This document shows, piece by piece, positions 29,372 through 38,507 of a DNA stretch of 64,000 bases (position 1 is its first letter; each line of letters opens with the position of its first letter). The position numbers and the translations under genes are program-made. The notes under the pieces are model-generated. The model saw nothing but the letters and a program-made list of their open reading frames with translations, was not told the DNA's origin and made no database searches. Origin of the DNA: Halomonas sp. A11-A (GTDB taxonomy: Bacteria > Pseudomonadota > Gammaproteobacteria > Pseudomonadales > Halomonadaceae); contig NZ_QGTM01000002.1 of the NCBI RefSeq assembly GCF_003182195.1, positions 186,001-250,000 of the forward strand, given 5' to 3'.

Positions 29372-31090
29372 ATGACCGAATCGACCGTCAACCCCAAGCG
29401 CCGCCTGCGCGGCAAGACCCGCGGCCGTGAACTGGCGCCGGTGGCGCTGGCCGCCCTGCGCGTGCTGCTCGGCGACGAGCGCGAGGCGCCGGAGCTGCGC
29501 CGTCGCGACAGGCTGATCGAGCACCTGCACGCCATCCAGGATGCCCACGGTCACCTCTCCCTGGTGGAGCTCAGGGCGCTGGCCGCCTACATGAACCTGC
29601 CCATGGCGGCCATCTACGAGACGGCCACCTTCTATGCCCACTTCGACGTGGTCCACGACGGCGAGGCCCCGCCGCCGGAGGTCACCGTGCGGGTCTGCGA
29701 TTCGCTCTCCTGCCAGTTGGCCGGCGCCGAGGCCCTGCGCCAACGGCTGGCGGCGGGCCTCGACCCGGAGCGGGTGCGGGTGGTGCGTGCCCCCTGCATG
29801 GGACGCTGCGACACCGCCCCGGTGGTCGAGGTGGGCCATCACCACCTGCTCTACGCCACCCCGGAGGGGGTCGAGGCGGTGGTGGATACCAACCACACCC
29901 ATCCCGAGGCGATCCTCTGGCAGCGCCTGGCCGACTACCGCGTCGGTGGCGGCTACTCGCTGCTGACCCGGTGTCGCGCCGGCGAGGTGGGCGTCGAGGT
30001 GCTGATCGATGAGCTCGAGCGCGCCGGCCTGCGCGGCCTGGGCGGGGCGGGCTTCCCCACCTTCAAGAAGTGGCAGGCGGTGCGCGCCGAGCCCGGCCCC
30101 CGCTACGCGGTGATCAACGCCGACGAGGGCGAGCCCGGCACCTTCAAGGACCGCTTCTATCTCGAACGTGAGCCGCACCGCTTCCTGGAGGGGGCCCTGG
30201 TCAGCGCCTGGGCGGTGGAGGCCAGCGCGCTCTACATCTACCTGCGCGATGAATATCCCGGGCTGCACCGTGTGCTCACCGAGGCGATCGCCGAGCTCGA
30301 GGCCGCGGGCCTGGTCGCCCCCGGCTTCGTGGTGCTGCGCCGCGGCGCCGGCGCCTACATCTGCGGCGAGGAGTCGGCGCTGATCGAGTCCCTGGAGGGC
30401 AAGCCCGGCAAGCCGCGCCACCGGCCCCCCTTCGTGGCCCAGTGGGGGCTCTTCGGTCGGCCGACCCTGGTCAACAACGTCGAGACGGTCTACTGGATCC
30501 CGCTGATCCACGAGAAGGGCGCCGACTGGTTCGCCGGCCAGGGCCGGCACGGGCGCAAGGGGCTGCGCAGCTTCTCGGTCTCCGGCCGGGTCAAGCGGCC
30601 CGGGGTGCACCTGGCCCCCGCCGGCATCACCCTGGCCGAGTTGCTCGAGGAGTACTGCGGCGGCATGGCCGATGGGCACCGCCTCGCCGGCTACCTGCCC
30701 GGTGGCGCCTCCGGCGGCATACTCCCGGCCGGCAAGGCGGATATCCCGCTGGACTTCGATACCCTGCAGGAGCACGGCTGTTTTATCGGCTCGGCGGCGA
30801 TCATCGTGCTCTCGGACCAGGACGATCTGCGTGCGGTGGCCGCCAATCTGCTGGCCTTCTTCGCCGACGAATCCTGCGGCCAGTGCACCCCGTGCCGGGT
30901 GGGCACCGAGAAGATGCTGACCCTGCTCGAGCGTGATGCCTGGGACGTCGAGGCGCTCGAGCGCCTCGCCCGGGTGATGATGGACGCCTCCATCTGCGGC
31001 CTGGGCCAGGCGGCGCCCAATCCGGTGCTGAGCCTGCTGCGCGACTTCCGCGGCGAGCTCGAAGCTCAGAACCTCATCGTGAAAGGGTAG
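29372..31090 (+). CDS. NAD-dependent formate dehydrogenase, fused gamma/beta (NuoE-NuoF type) subunit
   Basis: The 572-residue protein joins an N-terminal NuoE-like thioredoxin-fold domain (2Fe-2S ligands in CDSLSC near residue 109 and CMGRC near 146) to a NuoF-like domain with FMN/NAD loops GLGGAGFPTFKKWQ near 222 and GAGAYICGEESALIESLEG near 326. The C-terminal 4Fe-4S site reads ESCGQCTPCRVGT near 508. It passes electrons from the formate dehydrogenase alpha subunit to NAD. It lies 11 bases before fdhA. The separate FdsG and FdsB proteins of other bacteria are fused here, a known variant. Confidence 0.92.
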   Translation: MTESTVNPKRRLRGKTRGRELAPVALAALRVLLGDEREAPELRRRDRLIEHLHAIQDAHGHLSLVELRALAAYMNLPMAAIYETATFYAHFDVVHDGEAPPPEVTVRVCDSLSCQLAGAEALRQRLAAGLDPERVRVVRAPCMGRCDTAPVVEVGHHHLLYATPEGVEAVVDTNHTHPEAILWQRLADYRVGGGYSLLTRCRAGEVGVEVLIDELERAGLRGLGGAGFPTFKKWQAVRAEPGPRYAVINADEGEPGTFKDRFYLEREPHRFLEGALVSAWAVEASALYIYLRDEYPGLHRVLTEAIAELEAAGLVAPGFVVLRRGAGAYICGEESALIESLEGKPGKPRHRPPFVAQWGLFGRPTLVNNVETVYWIPLIHEKGADWFAGQGRHGRKGLRSFSVSGRVKRPGVHLAPAGITLAELLEEYCGGMADGHRLAGYLPGGASGGILPAGKADIPLDFDTLQEHGCFIGSAAIIVLSDQDDLRAVAANLLAFFADESCGQCTPCRVGTEKMLTLLERDAWDVEALERLARVMMDASICGLGQAAPNPVLSLLRDFRGELEAQNLIVKG

Positions 31091-31101
31091 GGAGGCAGAC
31101 C

Positions 31102-34074
31102 ATGCAGACCACGCAGACCCCGAACCCCGAGACCTTTATCCTGACCCTGGACGGCGTCGAGGTGAGCGCCCGTCCCGGCGAGACCCTCTGGCAGGTGGCC
31201 AGACGCTTTGGCGAGACCATTCCCCATCTCTGCTTCAAGGACGCCCCGGGCTATCGGGCCGACGGCAACTGCCGCGCCTGCATGGTGGAGATCGAGGGGG
31301 AGCGGGTGCTGGCGGCCAGCTGCCTCCGTGAGGCGGCCCCCGGCATGGTGGTGAGGAGTGCGAGCTCCGAGCGCGCCCGCGAGGCGCGGGAATCCGTGCT
31401 GGAACTGCTGCTCGCCGACCAGCCCGAGCGGAAGGCGAGCCCCGACCGCGCCAGCCATCTCTGGGCCATGGCCGAGGCGCTGGCCATCGATGCCAGCGCG
31501 GTACGCGAGTGGCTGCCGGCACGCGACGAGCGCGACGCCCCCACCGTTCACCATGTGCGCCCGCGGGAGGCACAGCGCTTCCAGGATGCCTCCCATACCG
31601 CGATGAACGTCAATCTCGACGCCTGCATCGAGTGCGGGCTCTGCGTGCGCGCCTGCCGCGAGGTGCAGGGCAACGACGTCATCGGCCTGGCCCATCGCGG
31701 TGCGGCGGCGAAGATCGTCTTCGACTTCGACGACCCCATGGGGGAGAGCACCTGTGTGGCCTGCGGCGAGTGCGTCCAGGCCTGCCCCACCGGGGCGCTG
31801 ATGCCGGCGACCCTGATCGACGAGGCGGGCCGCGGCGACTCCGCCGTGGCCGACCGCGCCGTGGATTCCGTCTGCCCCTACTGCGGGGTGGGCTGCCAGC
31901 TTACCTACCATGTGAAGGATGACGTACCACACGTCGAGGAGCGCCGGGGGCAGGACGAAGGGGAGGTCCGAGGACCAGGGATGGCCGAGGTAGCCTCCAT
32001 GGAAGGACTTGTAGCGCCTCCCCGCAGTCCTGTCGCCGGAACAGCTCCGGGGCCTGGGCGCATTCTCTTCGTCGAGGGCCGGGACGGCCCCGCCAACCAG
32101 GGGCGGCTGTGCGTCAAGGGGCGCTTCGGCTTCGACTACCCCAATCACCCGGCACGCCTGACCAGGCCGCTGATCCGCCGGCCCGGCGTGGCCAAGGGGC
32201 TCGATCCCGACTTCGATCCGGCAAGGCCGCTGACCCACTTCTTTGAAGCGAGCTGGGAGGAGGCGCTGGAGATGGCCGCCACCGGGCTCGTCGACCTCAA
32301 GGCGGCCCACGGCCCCGGGGCGCTGGCCGGCTTCGGCAGCGCCAAGTGCTCCAACGAGGAGGCCTGGCTCTTCCAGAAGCTGGTGCGCGTGGGCTTCGGC
32401 TCCAACCACGTGGACCACTGTACAAGGCTCTGCCACGCCAGCTCGGTGGCCGCACTGATGGAGTGCCTGGGCTCCGGGGCGGTCACCGCCTCGTTCATGC
32501 AGGCGCTCGAGGCGGATGTGGTGATCCTCACCGGCTGCAACCCCGCGGTGAACCACCCGGTGGCAGCCACCTACTTCAAGCAGGCGGCGAGAAACGGCAC
32601 CCGGCTGATCATCCTCGACCCCCGCGGCCAGGCGCTGGATGCCTACGCCTGGCGCAGCGTGCGCTTCTCCCCCGGCAGCGACGTGGCGCTCTACAATGCC
32701 ATGCTCAACGTCATCGTCAGTGAAGGTCTGTACGACCCGGCCTATATCGACGCCCATACCGAGGGCTTCGCGGCACTCAAGCAGAGCGTGGTGGACATGA
32801 CCCCGGAGGCAATGAGCGGCCTGTGCGGCGTGGCCCCCGAGGTCATCCGCGAGATCGCCCGCGCCTACGCCACCGCCGAGCGGGCGATGATCTTCTGGGG
32901 CATGGGCATCTCCCAGCACGTGCACGGCACCGACAACGCCCGCTGCCTGATCTCGCTGGCGCTGGCCTGCGGCCAGACCGGGCGCCCCGGCACCGGCCTT
33001 CACCCGCTGCGCGGCCAGAACAACGTCCAGGGCGCCTCGGATGCCGGCCTGATCCCCATGGTGTTGCCTGACTACCAGCCGGTGGGCGACGCCCAGCTGC
33101 GCGCCGCCTTCGAGGAGCTCTGGGGCGCCGAGCTCGACCCCGAGCCCGGGCTCACCGTGGTGGAGATCATGGACGCCATCCTCGCCGGCCGGATCCGCGG
33201 CATGTATATCCTCGGCGAGAACCCTGCCATGTCCGACCCGGACCTGAACCATGCCCGCCAGGCCCTGGCGGCCCTGGAGCACCTGGTGGTGCAGGATCTG
33301 TTCGTCACCGAGACCGCCCAGTTTGCCGATGTCATCCTGCCGGCCACCGCCTGGCCGGAGAAGGAGGGCACGGTGACCAACACCAACCGCCAGGTGCAGC
33401 TGGGCCGCGCCGCCGTGGCGCCGCCGGGGGAGGCGAGGCCCGACTGGTGGATCATCCAGGAGATCGCCCGGCGTTTCGGCCTTGGCTGGGACTATGCCCA
33501 CCCGAGCGAGGTGTTCGCCGAGATGAAGCGAGGCATGCACTCCCTCGACAACATCTCCTGGGAGCGCCTGGCCCGCGAAGGCTCGGTGACCTACCCCTGC
33601 CCCGCCGAGGATGCCCCGGGCGAGGACGTGGTGTTCGCCGATGCCTTCCCGCGGGCCGGCGGGCGGGCCAGGTTCGCCCCCACCCGGCCGCTGCCGCCGG
33701 ACGAGCCGGTGGATGACGCCTACCCCACGGTGCTGACCACCGGGCGGCTGCTGGAGCACTGGCACACCGGCGCCATGACGCGGCGCGCCAGCGTGCTCGA
33801 CGCCCTGGAGCCCGAGGCGACGGCCAGCCTCTCCCCCGGGGAGCTCAACCGCCTCGGGGTGGCGCCGGGGGAGGCGATCACCATCGCCACCCGGCGCGGC
33901 GAGATCACCCTGGCGACCCGGAGCGACCCGGGGATGCCCGACGGCATGGTCTTCGTGCCCTTCGCCTACGTGGAGGCGGCGGCCAACCTGCTCACCAACC
34001 CGGCGCTGGACCCCTTCGGCAAGATCCCGGAGTTCAAGTACGCTGCCTGCCGGCTGGCGAAGGCTGCCCCCTGA
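31102..34074 (+). CDS. fdhA: formate dehydrogenase alpha subunit with in-frame repeat insertion
   Basis: The 990-residue molybdo/tungsten enzyme oxidises formate to CO2. In order: an N-terminal 2Fe-2S ferredoxin-like domain (C near 45-61), 4Fe-4S ligands CIECGLCVRAC near 174 and CVACGECVQACPTG near 218, then the catalytic-domain cluster CPYCGVGC near 258. After YHVKDD, about 46 unusual residues (including GPGMAEVASMEGLVAPPRSP) precede FVEGRDGPANQG and the fourth ligand LCVKGR. The extra stretch coincides with repeat copy C. The putative catalytic cysteine lies in HCTRLCHASS. Its last 41 bases overlap the convergent EamA gene. Confidence 0.93.
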   Translation: MQTTQTPNPETFILTLDGVEVSARPGETLWQVARRFGETIPHLCFKDAPGYRADGNCRACMVEIEGERVLAASCLREAAPGMVVRSASSERAREARESVLELLLADQPERKASPDRASHLWAMAEALAIDASAVREWLPARDERDAPTVHHVRPREAQRFQDASHTAMNVNLDACIECGLCVRACREVQGNDVIGLAHRGAAAKIVFDFDDPMGESTCVACGECVQACPTGALMPATLIDEAGRGDSAVADRAVDSVCPYCGVGCQLTYHVKDDVPHVEERRGQDEGEVRGPGMAEVASMEGLVAPPRSPVAGTAPGPGRILFVEGRDGPANQGRLCVKGRFGFDYPNHPARLTRPLIRRPGVAKGLDPDFDPARPLTHFFEASWEEALEMAATGLVDLKAAHGPGALAGFGSAKCSNEEAWLFQKLVRVGFGSNHVDHCTRLCHASSVAALMECLGSGAVTASFMQALEADVVILTGCNPAVNHPVAATYFKQAARNGTRLIILDPRGQALDAYAWRSVRFSPGSDVALYNAMLNVIVSEGLYDPAYIDAHTEGFAALKQSVVDMTPEAMSGLCGVAPEVIREIARAYATAERAMIFWGMGISQHVHGTDNARCLISLALACGQTGRPGTGLHPLRGQNNVQGASDAGLIPMVLPDYQPVGDAQLRAAFEELWGAELDPEPGLTVVEIMDAILAGRIRGMYILGENPAMSDPDLNHARQALAALEHLVVQDLFVTETAQFADVILPATAWPEKEGTVTNTNRQVQLGRAAVAPPGEARPDWWIIQEIARRFGLGWDYAHPSEVFAEMKRGMHSLDNISWERLAREGSVTYPCPAEDAPGEDVVFADAFPRAGGRARFAPTRPLPPDEPVDDAYPTVLTTGRLLEHWHTGAMTRRASVLDALEPEATASLSPGELNRLGVAPGEAITIATRRGEITLATRSDPGMPDGMVFVPFAYVEAAANLLTNPALDPFGKIPEFKYAACRLAKAAP
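31944..32039 (+). repeat. structured palindromic repeat, copy C, inside fdhA (96 bp)
   Basis: The element has the same 96-base length and architecture as copy A. The outer stem is CCGG, a mismatch, then GGCAGGAC paired with GTCCTGTC (one G-U pair), a mismatch and CCGG. The inner stem GGGGAGG (31960-31966) pairs with CCTCCCC (32017-32023). The CCA-GGGA-TGG hairpin is at 31975-31984; the second hairpin is degenerate (GGAAGGACTTG). 96 bases equal 32 codons, and no stop is introduced. Confidence 0.85.
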
Positions 34075-34969
34075 CCACCAGCACCACCCCGGCGATGGCG
34101 ACGGCCATGCCGGCAAGCGACACCGGCGGCAGCGCCTCGTCGAAGAGCCACCAGGCCTGCAGGGCGGTGACCGGCGGCACCAGGTAGAAGAGGCTCGCCA
34201 CCCGCGAGGCCTCGCCGCGCCTGATCAGCGCCATCAGCAGCAGGATGGCGGCGATCGACAGCACCAGCACCAGCCAGCCCAGGGTGAGGGCGAAGGTGGG
34301 CGTCCAGGTCACGCTGCGCTCCTCGAAGAGCAGGGCCCCGAGCCCCAGCACCGCGCCCGCCGCCAGGTACTGCACCACGGTGCCGGAGAGCAGCGGCATG
34401 CCGGTGCAGTGGCGCTTCTGGTAGAGGGTGCCGCCGGCGATTCCCAGCAGCGCGATCAGGATGGCCAGCAGGGCGCCGGCGCCGAAGCCCTGGAAGAGCG
34501 CCTCGCCCGGGTCGAGCTTGCCGCCCAGCACCAGGGTGACGCCGACGAGCCCCAGCACCAGCCCCAGCCACTGGCGCCCGCCCAGCCGCTCGCCCAGCAG
34601 CGGCCCGGCGAGCCCGGCGGTGAGCAGCGGCTGCAGACCCACCAGCAGCGAGGCGAGCCCCGCCGGCATGCCCAGGTAGATGCCGTAGAAGACCCCGCCC
34701 AGGTAGGCGCCGTGCACCAGCAGACCGGAGACGGCGATATGCCCCCACAGCCGCGCACCCCGGGGCCACTCCCCGGAGAGCCAGTGGGCCAGGGGGATCA
34801 GCAGCGCCAGGGTCAGCGCGAAGCGGATGAACAGGAAGGTGAAGGGCTCGGCGTAGGGCAGGCCGAACTTGGCACCGATGAAGCCGGTGCTCCACAGCAC
34901 CACGAACAGCAGCGGCATGGCGGCAAGCCAGAGACTGGCAGCGCGGGAGGCAGGGGGCATGCGAAACAT
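34034..34969 (-). CDS. EamA/DMT-family membrane transporter
   Basis: The 311-residue protein has ten hydrophobic segments in two five-helix EamA repeats (about residues 15-140 and 160-300), with FVVLWSTGFIGAKFGLPYAEP near 22 typical of the RhaT/YdcZ-like group. Substrate is unknown; the family exports metabolites or amino acids. Its 3' end overlaps the fdhA 3' end by 41 bases on the opposite strand. Alternative start at 34960. Confidence 0.88.
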   Translation of the reverse strand: MFRMPPASRAASLWLAAMPLLFVVLWSTGFIGAKFGLPYAEPFTFLFIRFALTLALLIPLAHWLSGEWPRGARLWGHIAVSGLLVHGAYLGGVFYGIYLGMPAGLASLLVGLQPLLTAGLAGPLLGERLGGRQWLGLVLGLVGVTLVLGGKLDPGEALFQGFGAGALLAILIALLGIAGGTLYQKRHCTGMPLLSGTVVQYLAAGAVLGLGALLFEERSVTWTPTFALTLGWLVLVLSIAAILLLMALIRRGEASRVASLFYLVPPVTALQAWWLFDEALPPVSLAGMAVAIAGVVLVVRGQPSPAGRQRT

Positions 34970-35286
34970 CCATGTCAGGAAGTCGGGTCAGCCCACGACC
35001 ATACTGCGCCGCTCGAGTTTCGCCTAGCCCCCGGCAGGCTGTCGGCGGCTCTCTATCGTAATGAATGTCATTCCCATTCACAGGCGATGCCTCGAAGCCG
35101 CCCATGCCGGGCCTGATGGCGAAGCGGTGACTCAGGGTGTCGCTTATCGGCAACGAATGTAAAGTTGCTCACACTTCATGTTTCAAAGTTTTACACGAAA
35201 ATTCTGAACGCCGACCGGTCGCTGCCGTCACAGTTCCCACATGCACGCAACGCCCCGACGGGGTCCTATAACGTCTGGAGGAACTC
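34970..35286. other. 317-base intergenic region
   Basis: This gap lies between the divergent EamA gene and the DUF4168 gene. It holds a small palindrome AATGA-ATG-TCATT at 35060-35072, an AT-rich segment near 35155-35205 and a TATAAC box near 35268. No coding frame was seen. Confidence 0.5.
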
Positions 35287-35682
35287 ATGAAACGGATGAC
35301 CGCTCTCTTCTCTGCCGCCCTGCTCAGCGCTGGCCTGATGTCCGCCACCGCCCACGCCCAGCAGGATCCGGCACAGGACCCGGCAGCCGCTCCCGAGCAG
35401 CCCCAGGCCGCCGCCCCGGCCATGGACTTCTCCGACGAGCAGCTACAGCAGTTCGCCGATGCCTCCCAGGAGATCGCCGTGATCTCCCAGGAGTACACCG
35501 AGCGCCTGCACTCCGCCGAGGATGAGGCCTCCCAGCAGGAGGTGCGCATGGAAGCCAACGACAAGATGGTCGAGGTAGTCGAGGAGAGCGGTCTTGACGT
35601 GGATACCTTCAACGCCATCGGTCAGGCCATCCAGCAGGATCCCGAGCTGATGCAGCGTGTTCAGGAGATGGCCCAGTCGTAA
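35287..35682 (+). CDS. secreted DUF4168 protein
   Basis: The 131-residue precursor has a signal peptide to ATAHA (about residue 23), a Pro/Ala/Gln linker and the DUF4168 helical domain (FSDEQLQQFADASQEIA, then EANDKMVEVVEESGLDVDTFNAI). The function of the family is not known; members are small periplasmic proteins. A TCTGGAGGAA ribosome site and a good terminator frame it as a single-gene unit. Confidence 0.85.
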   Translation: MKRMTALFSAALLSAGLMSATAHAQQDPAQDPAAAPEQPQAAAPAMDFSDEQLQQFADASQEIAVISQEYTERLHSAEDEASQQEVRMEANDKMVEVVEESGLDVDTFNAIGQAIQQDPELMQRVQEMAQS

Positions 35683-35721
35683 GCCGGTCCTGACTCCACG
35701 CCGACTCCCATCGGCAGCGTG

Positions 35722-35748
35722 AACGGCCACCCCTCTGGGTGGCCGTTT
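35722..35748 (+). terminator. terminator after DUF4168 gene
   Basis: AACGGCCACCC (35722-35732) pairs with GGGTGGCCGTT (35737-35747), giving an 11-bp stem with a four-base loop and a short TTT tail. Confidence 0.75.
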
Positions 35749-35826
35749 GCATGTGTGCCGGCTTTACAGCGCCGCCGGCAGCTCCCAGACTTCCGGCATG
35801 TGACCAGCCGGACGGGAGCGCGACTC

Positions 35827-37749
35827 ATGGAAGTGGAACTGCTGGAAATCCGCCAGCATATGGGGCGCTTCCCGCCCTTCGATGCCCTCTCGGACGACCT
35901 GCTCGACGAGATCGCCGGCCAGGTCGAGGTGGCCTACTACCGTGCCGGCAGCGAGATCCTGCTGCTCGATCAGGAGATCCACGAACTGGGCTACATCCGC
36001 AGCGGCGCCGTGGAGGTCTATCGCCGCAACGGCGACCTCTACGACCGCCGCGGTGAGGGCGATATATTCGGCCACTTCAGCCTGCTGCGGAATCACCGGG
36101 TCCGCTACCCCGTGCGGGCGCTGGAGGACAGCCTGATCTACTTCCTCCCGGATGCGCTCTTCCAGCGTCTCTGCGAGGAGGATGAGCACTTCGCCGAGTT
36201 CGTGGAACTGGAGCGCCCGCGCCTCGAGTCGGCGGTGGAGCAGCACAAGAAGCAGAACGACATGATGATCACTCGGGTGCGCAAGCTGCTGACCCGCTAT
36301 CCGGTGATGGTGGTGGCGAGCACCACGGTGCAGGAGGCCGCGCGCCTGGTGGGCGACCTCGGCGCCTCGGCGGTGCTGGTGTTGGATGCCCCCGGCGACA
36401 ACCCCCGCTACACCTTCCGGGACAGCGAGGAGCGCGCCTGGCAGGTGTGCGGCATCCTCACCGACAGCGACTTCCGGCGCATGATCGCCGAGGGCCGCGG
36501 CCCCGAGACGCCGGTGGGGGAGGTGGTGGACCACCACCTGGTGGCGATCCAGTCCGACGAGTCGGTGCACGAGGCGATGCTCACCATGCTGCGCAACAAT
36601 ATCCACCACCTGCCGGTAATGCATCGGCGCCATCCGGTGGGCATCGTGCACCTCTCCGACATCATCCGCTACGAGACCCACTCCAGCCTCTACCTGGTCA
36701 GCAACATCTTCAACCAGTCCTCGGCGGAGGGGCTCGCCCGGCTGGCCCCGGACGTGCGTGCCGCCTTCGTGCGCATGGTGGAGGATGGCGCCGATTCGCG
36801 CATGATCGGCAGCGCGCTCTCCACCATCGGGCGCAGCTTCACCCGCCGCCTGCTGGAGCTGGCCGAGGAGGCCCTGGGCCCGCCGCCGGTGCCCTACTGC
36901 TTCATGGCCATGGGCTCCATGGCGCGCAACGAGCAGTCCATCGTCACCGACCAGGATAACGCCCTGGTGCTGGATGACGCCTTCGACCCCGAGGCCCACG
37001 ACGCCTACTTCCTGGCGATGGCGAAGATCGTCAGCGACGGCCTGGACGCCTGCGGCTACACCTACTGCAGCGGCGACATCATGGCCACCAACCCGCGCTG
37101 GCGGCAGCCGCTGGCGGTCTGGAAGGGCTACTTCGAGGACTGGATCCACGACCCGACCCCGGAGCGGCTGCTGCACAGCTCGATCTTCTTCGACCTCGAT
37201 GTCGTCCACGGCGAGAACGTCTTCGTCGAGCAGCTGCAGGACCTGGTGGCCGAGCAGGCGCCGAAGAGCCCGCTGTTCCTGGCCGCCATGGCGCGCAATG
37301 CCCTCAATCGCACCCCGCCGCTGGGCTTCTTCCGCACCTTCGTGATGGAGAAGGATGGCAAGCAGAACAACTCCATCAACCTCAAGCGGCGCGGCACCGC
37401 ACCGCTCACCGACCTGATCCGGGTGCATGCCCTGGCCTGCGGCTCCCGGGCCCAGAACAGCTTCGAGCGCCTCGACGACATCGACCGCACCCAGCTGCTG
37501 GCGCCGGGGGTCAGCGACAAACTGCGCTACGCCCTGGAGTTCCTCGCCATGGCGCGCATTCGCCATCAGGTGTTCGACCTGCAGCAGGAGCGCACCCCGG
37601 ACAACAACATCGAGCCGGAGAACGTCTCCGACGCCGAGCGCCACACCCTCAAGGACGCCTTCCAGGTGCTCAGCAACGCCCAGAAGTTTCTCAAGTTCCG
37701 CTATCCGGTCCCGGCCAGCGCGGCGCGTCGCCCGCGAGGGACCCGGTGA
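35827..37749 (+). CDS. cyclic-nucleotide/CBS/DUF294 nucleotidyltransferase-like signalling protein
   Basis: The 640-residue protein has a cNMP-binding fold (about residues 20-135), two CBS domains (about 160-300: YPVMVVASTTVQEAARL and NNIHHLPVMHRRHPVG), a DUF294 nucleotidyltransferase-like domain with GSMARNEQSIVTDQDNAL near 365, and the DUF294 C-terminal domain. Such proteins pair with DnaQ-like exonucleases in proteobacteria; the role is unclear, with ligand-controlled nucleotidyl transfer proposed by fold. The start at ATG 35827 was chosen as the first with a domain-consistent N-terminus. It overlaps the next gene by four bases. Confidence 0.9.
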   Translation: MEVELLEIRQHMGRFPPFDALSDDLLDEIAGQVEVAYYRAGSEILLLDQEIHELGYIRSGAVEVYRRNGDLYDRRGEGDIFGHFSLLRNHRVRYPVRALEDSLIYFLPDALFQRLCEEDEHFAEFVELERPRLESAVEQHKKQNDMMITRVRKLLTRYPVMVVASTTVQEAARLVGDLGASAVLVLDAPGDNPRYTFRDSEERAWQVCGILTDSDFRRMIAEGRGPETPVGEVVDHHLVAIQSDESVHEAMLTMLRNNIHHLPVMHRRHPVGIVHLSDIIRYETHSSLYLVSNIFNQSSAEGLARLAPDVRAAFVRMVEDGADSRMIGSALSTIGRSFTRRLLELAEEALGPPPVPYCFMAMGSMARNEQSIVTDQDNALVLDDAFDPEAHDAYFLAMAKIVSDGLDACGYTYCSGDIMATNPRWRQPLAVWKGYFEDWIHDPTPERLLHSSIFFDLDVVHGENVFVEQLQDLVAEQAPKSPLFLAAMARNALNRTPPLGFFRTFVMEKDGKQNNSINLKRRGTAPLTDLIRVHALACGSRAQNSFERLDDIDRTQLLAPGVSDKLRYALEFLAMARIRHQVFDLQQERTPDNNIEPENVSDAERHTLKDAFQVLSNAQKFLKFRYPVPASAARRPRGTR

Positions 37750-38471
37750 TTCGGCTGCCAGGCGCGGTGCGCCAGCAGACACCCGGCTGGCCCGACTACC
37801 TGGCTGATCGCGCCGCCCGGGTCCAACACAGGCTGCTCAAGGACTATTTCGCCACGGGCTGCCCGGACCCGGCCACGCCCATCGGCGAGGTGCCAATGGT
37901 GGCGCTCGACATCGAGACCACCGGGCTCGACTCGCGCCGCCATGCCATCGTCAGCGTCGGGGTGGTGCCCTTCACCCTGGCCCGGATTCCCCTGCGCGAG
38001 CGACGCTATTGGGTGCTCAAGCCGGTCCAGGAGCTCACCGAGCAGTCGGTGATCCTGCACCGCATCACCCACGGCGAGGTGGAGAACGCCCCCGATCTTG
38101 CCGCGATCCTGCCGGAGCTGCTCGAGGTGCTGAAGGGGCGGGTGGCGGTGGTGCACTACCGCCATATCGAGCGGCCCTTCCTCGACGCTGCCATCCAGTC
38201 CCGGCTGGGGGAGGGGCTGCGCTTCCCGGTGATCGACACCATGTCGCTGGAAGCGCGGCTGCACCGCCAGCCGCTGTGGGCACGCTTCCGGCGCTGGCTG
38301 GGGCGCCCGCCGGTCTCGATCCGCCTGCACAACAGCCGCGCGCGCTACGGCCTGCCCGCCTACCAAGGGCACCACGCCCTGGTGGACGCCCTGGCCACCG
38401 CCGAGCTGCTGCACGCCCAGGTGGCCCACCACTACTCCCCCGACACCCCGGTGGGCCAGCTATGGAGCTGA
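37746..38471 (+). CDS. DnaQ-like 3'-5' exonuclease (DEDDh)
   Basis: The 241-residue protein carries exonuclease motif I VALDIETTGLD near residue 54, motif II HYRHIERPFLDAAI near 138 and motif III HHALVDALATAEL near 215. The chosen start is a GTG at 37746 inside a GTGA overlap with the CBS/DUF294 gene, so the two are coupled. It resembles the PolC/epsilon-type exonucleases found next to DUF294 proteins, not the replicative epsilon subunit itself. Confidence 0.9.
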   Translation: MIRLPGAVRQQTPGWPDYLADRAARVQHRLLKDYFATGCPDPATPIGEVPMVALDIETTGLDSRRHAIVSVGVVPFTLARIPLRERRYWVLKPVQELTEQSVILHRITHGEVENAPDLAAILPELLEVLKGRVAVVHYRHIERPFLDAAIQSRLGEGLRFPVIDTMSLEARLHRQPLWARFRRWLGRPPVSIRLHNSRARYGLPAYQGHHALVDALATAELLHAQVAHHYSPDTPVGQLWS

Positions 38472-38475
38472 GGCT

Positions 38476-38507
38476 AGGAGCTCACGCTCAGCCGAGCGTG
38501 AGCTCCT
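38476..38507. terminator. 14-bp perfect hairpin between convergent genes
   Basis: AGGAGCTCACGCTC (38476-38489) pairs with GAGCGTGAGCTCCT (38494-38507). It lies between the exonuclease and GGDEF-EAL genes and includes the latter's stop and final codons. Without T-runs it may act as a weak two-way terminator. Confidence 0.55.

Noticed and set aside
31066..34116. Open frame of about 1000 codons antisense to fdhA
   Set aside because: Composition artefact: fdhA has clear domain homology on the plus strand, and the antisense frame has none.
35060..35072. AATGAATGTCATT as a Fur box
   Set aside because: Too few matches to the 7-1-7 pattern, and not next to an iron-related gene.
38476..38507. Perfect 14-bp palindrome as a mobile repeat
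   Set aside because: Found once only, overlapping a stop codon between convergent genes; a terminator role is simpler.
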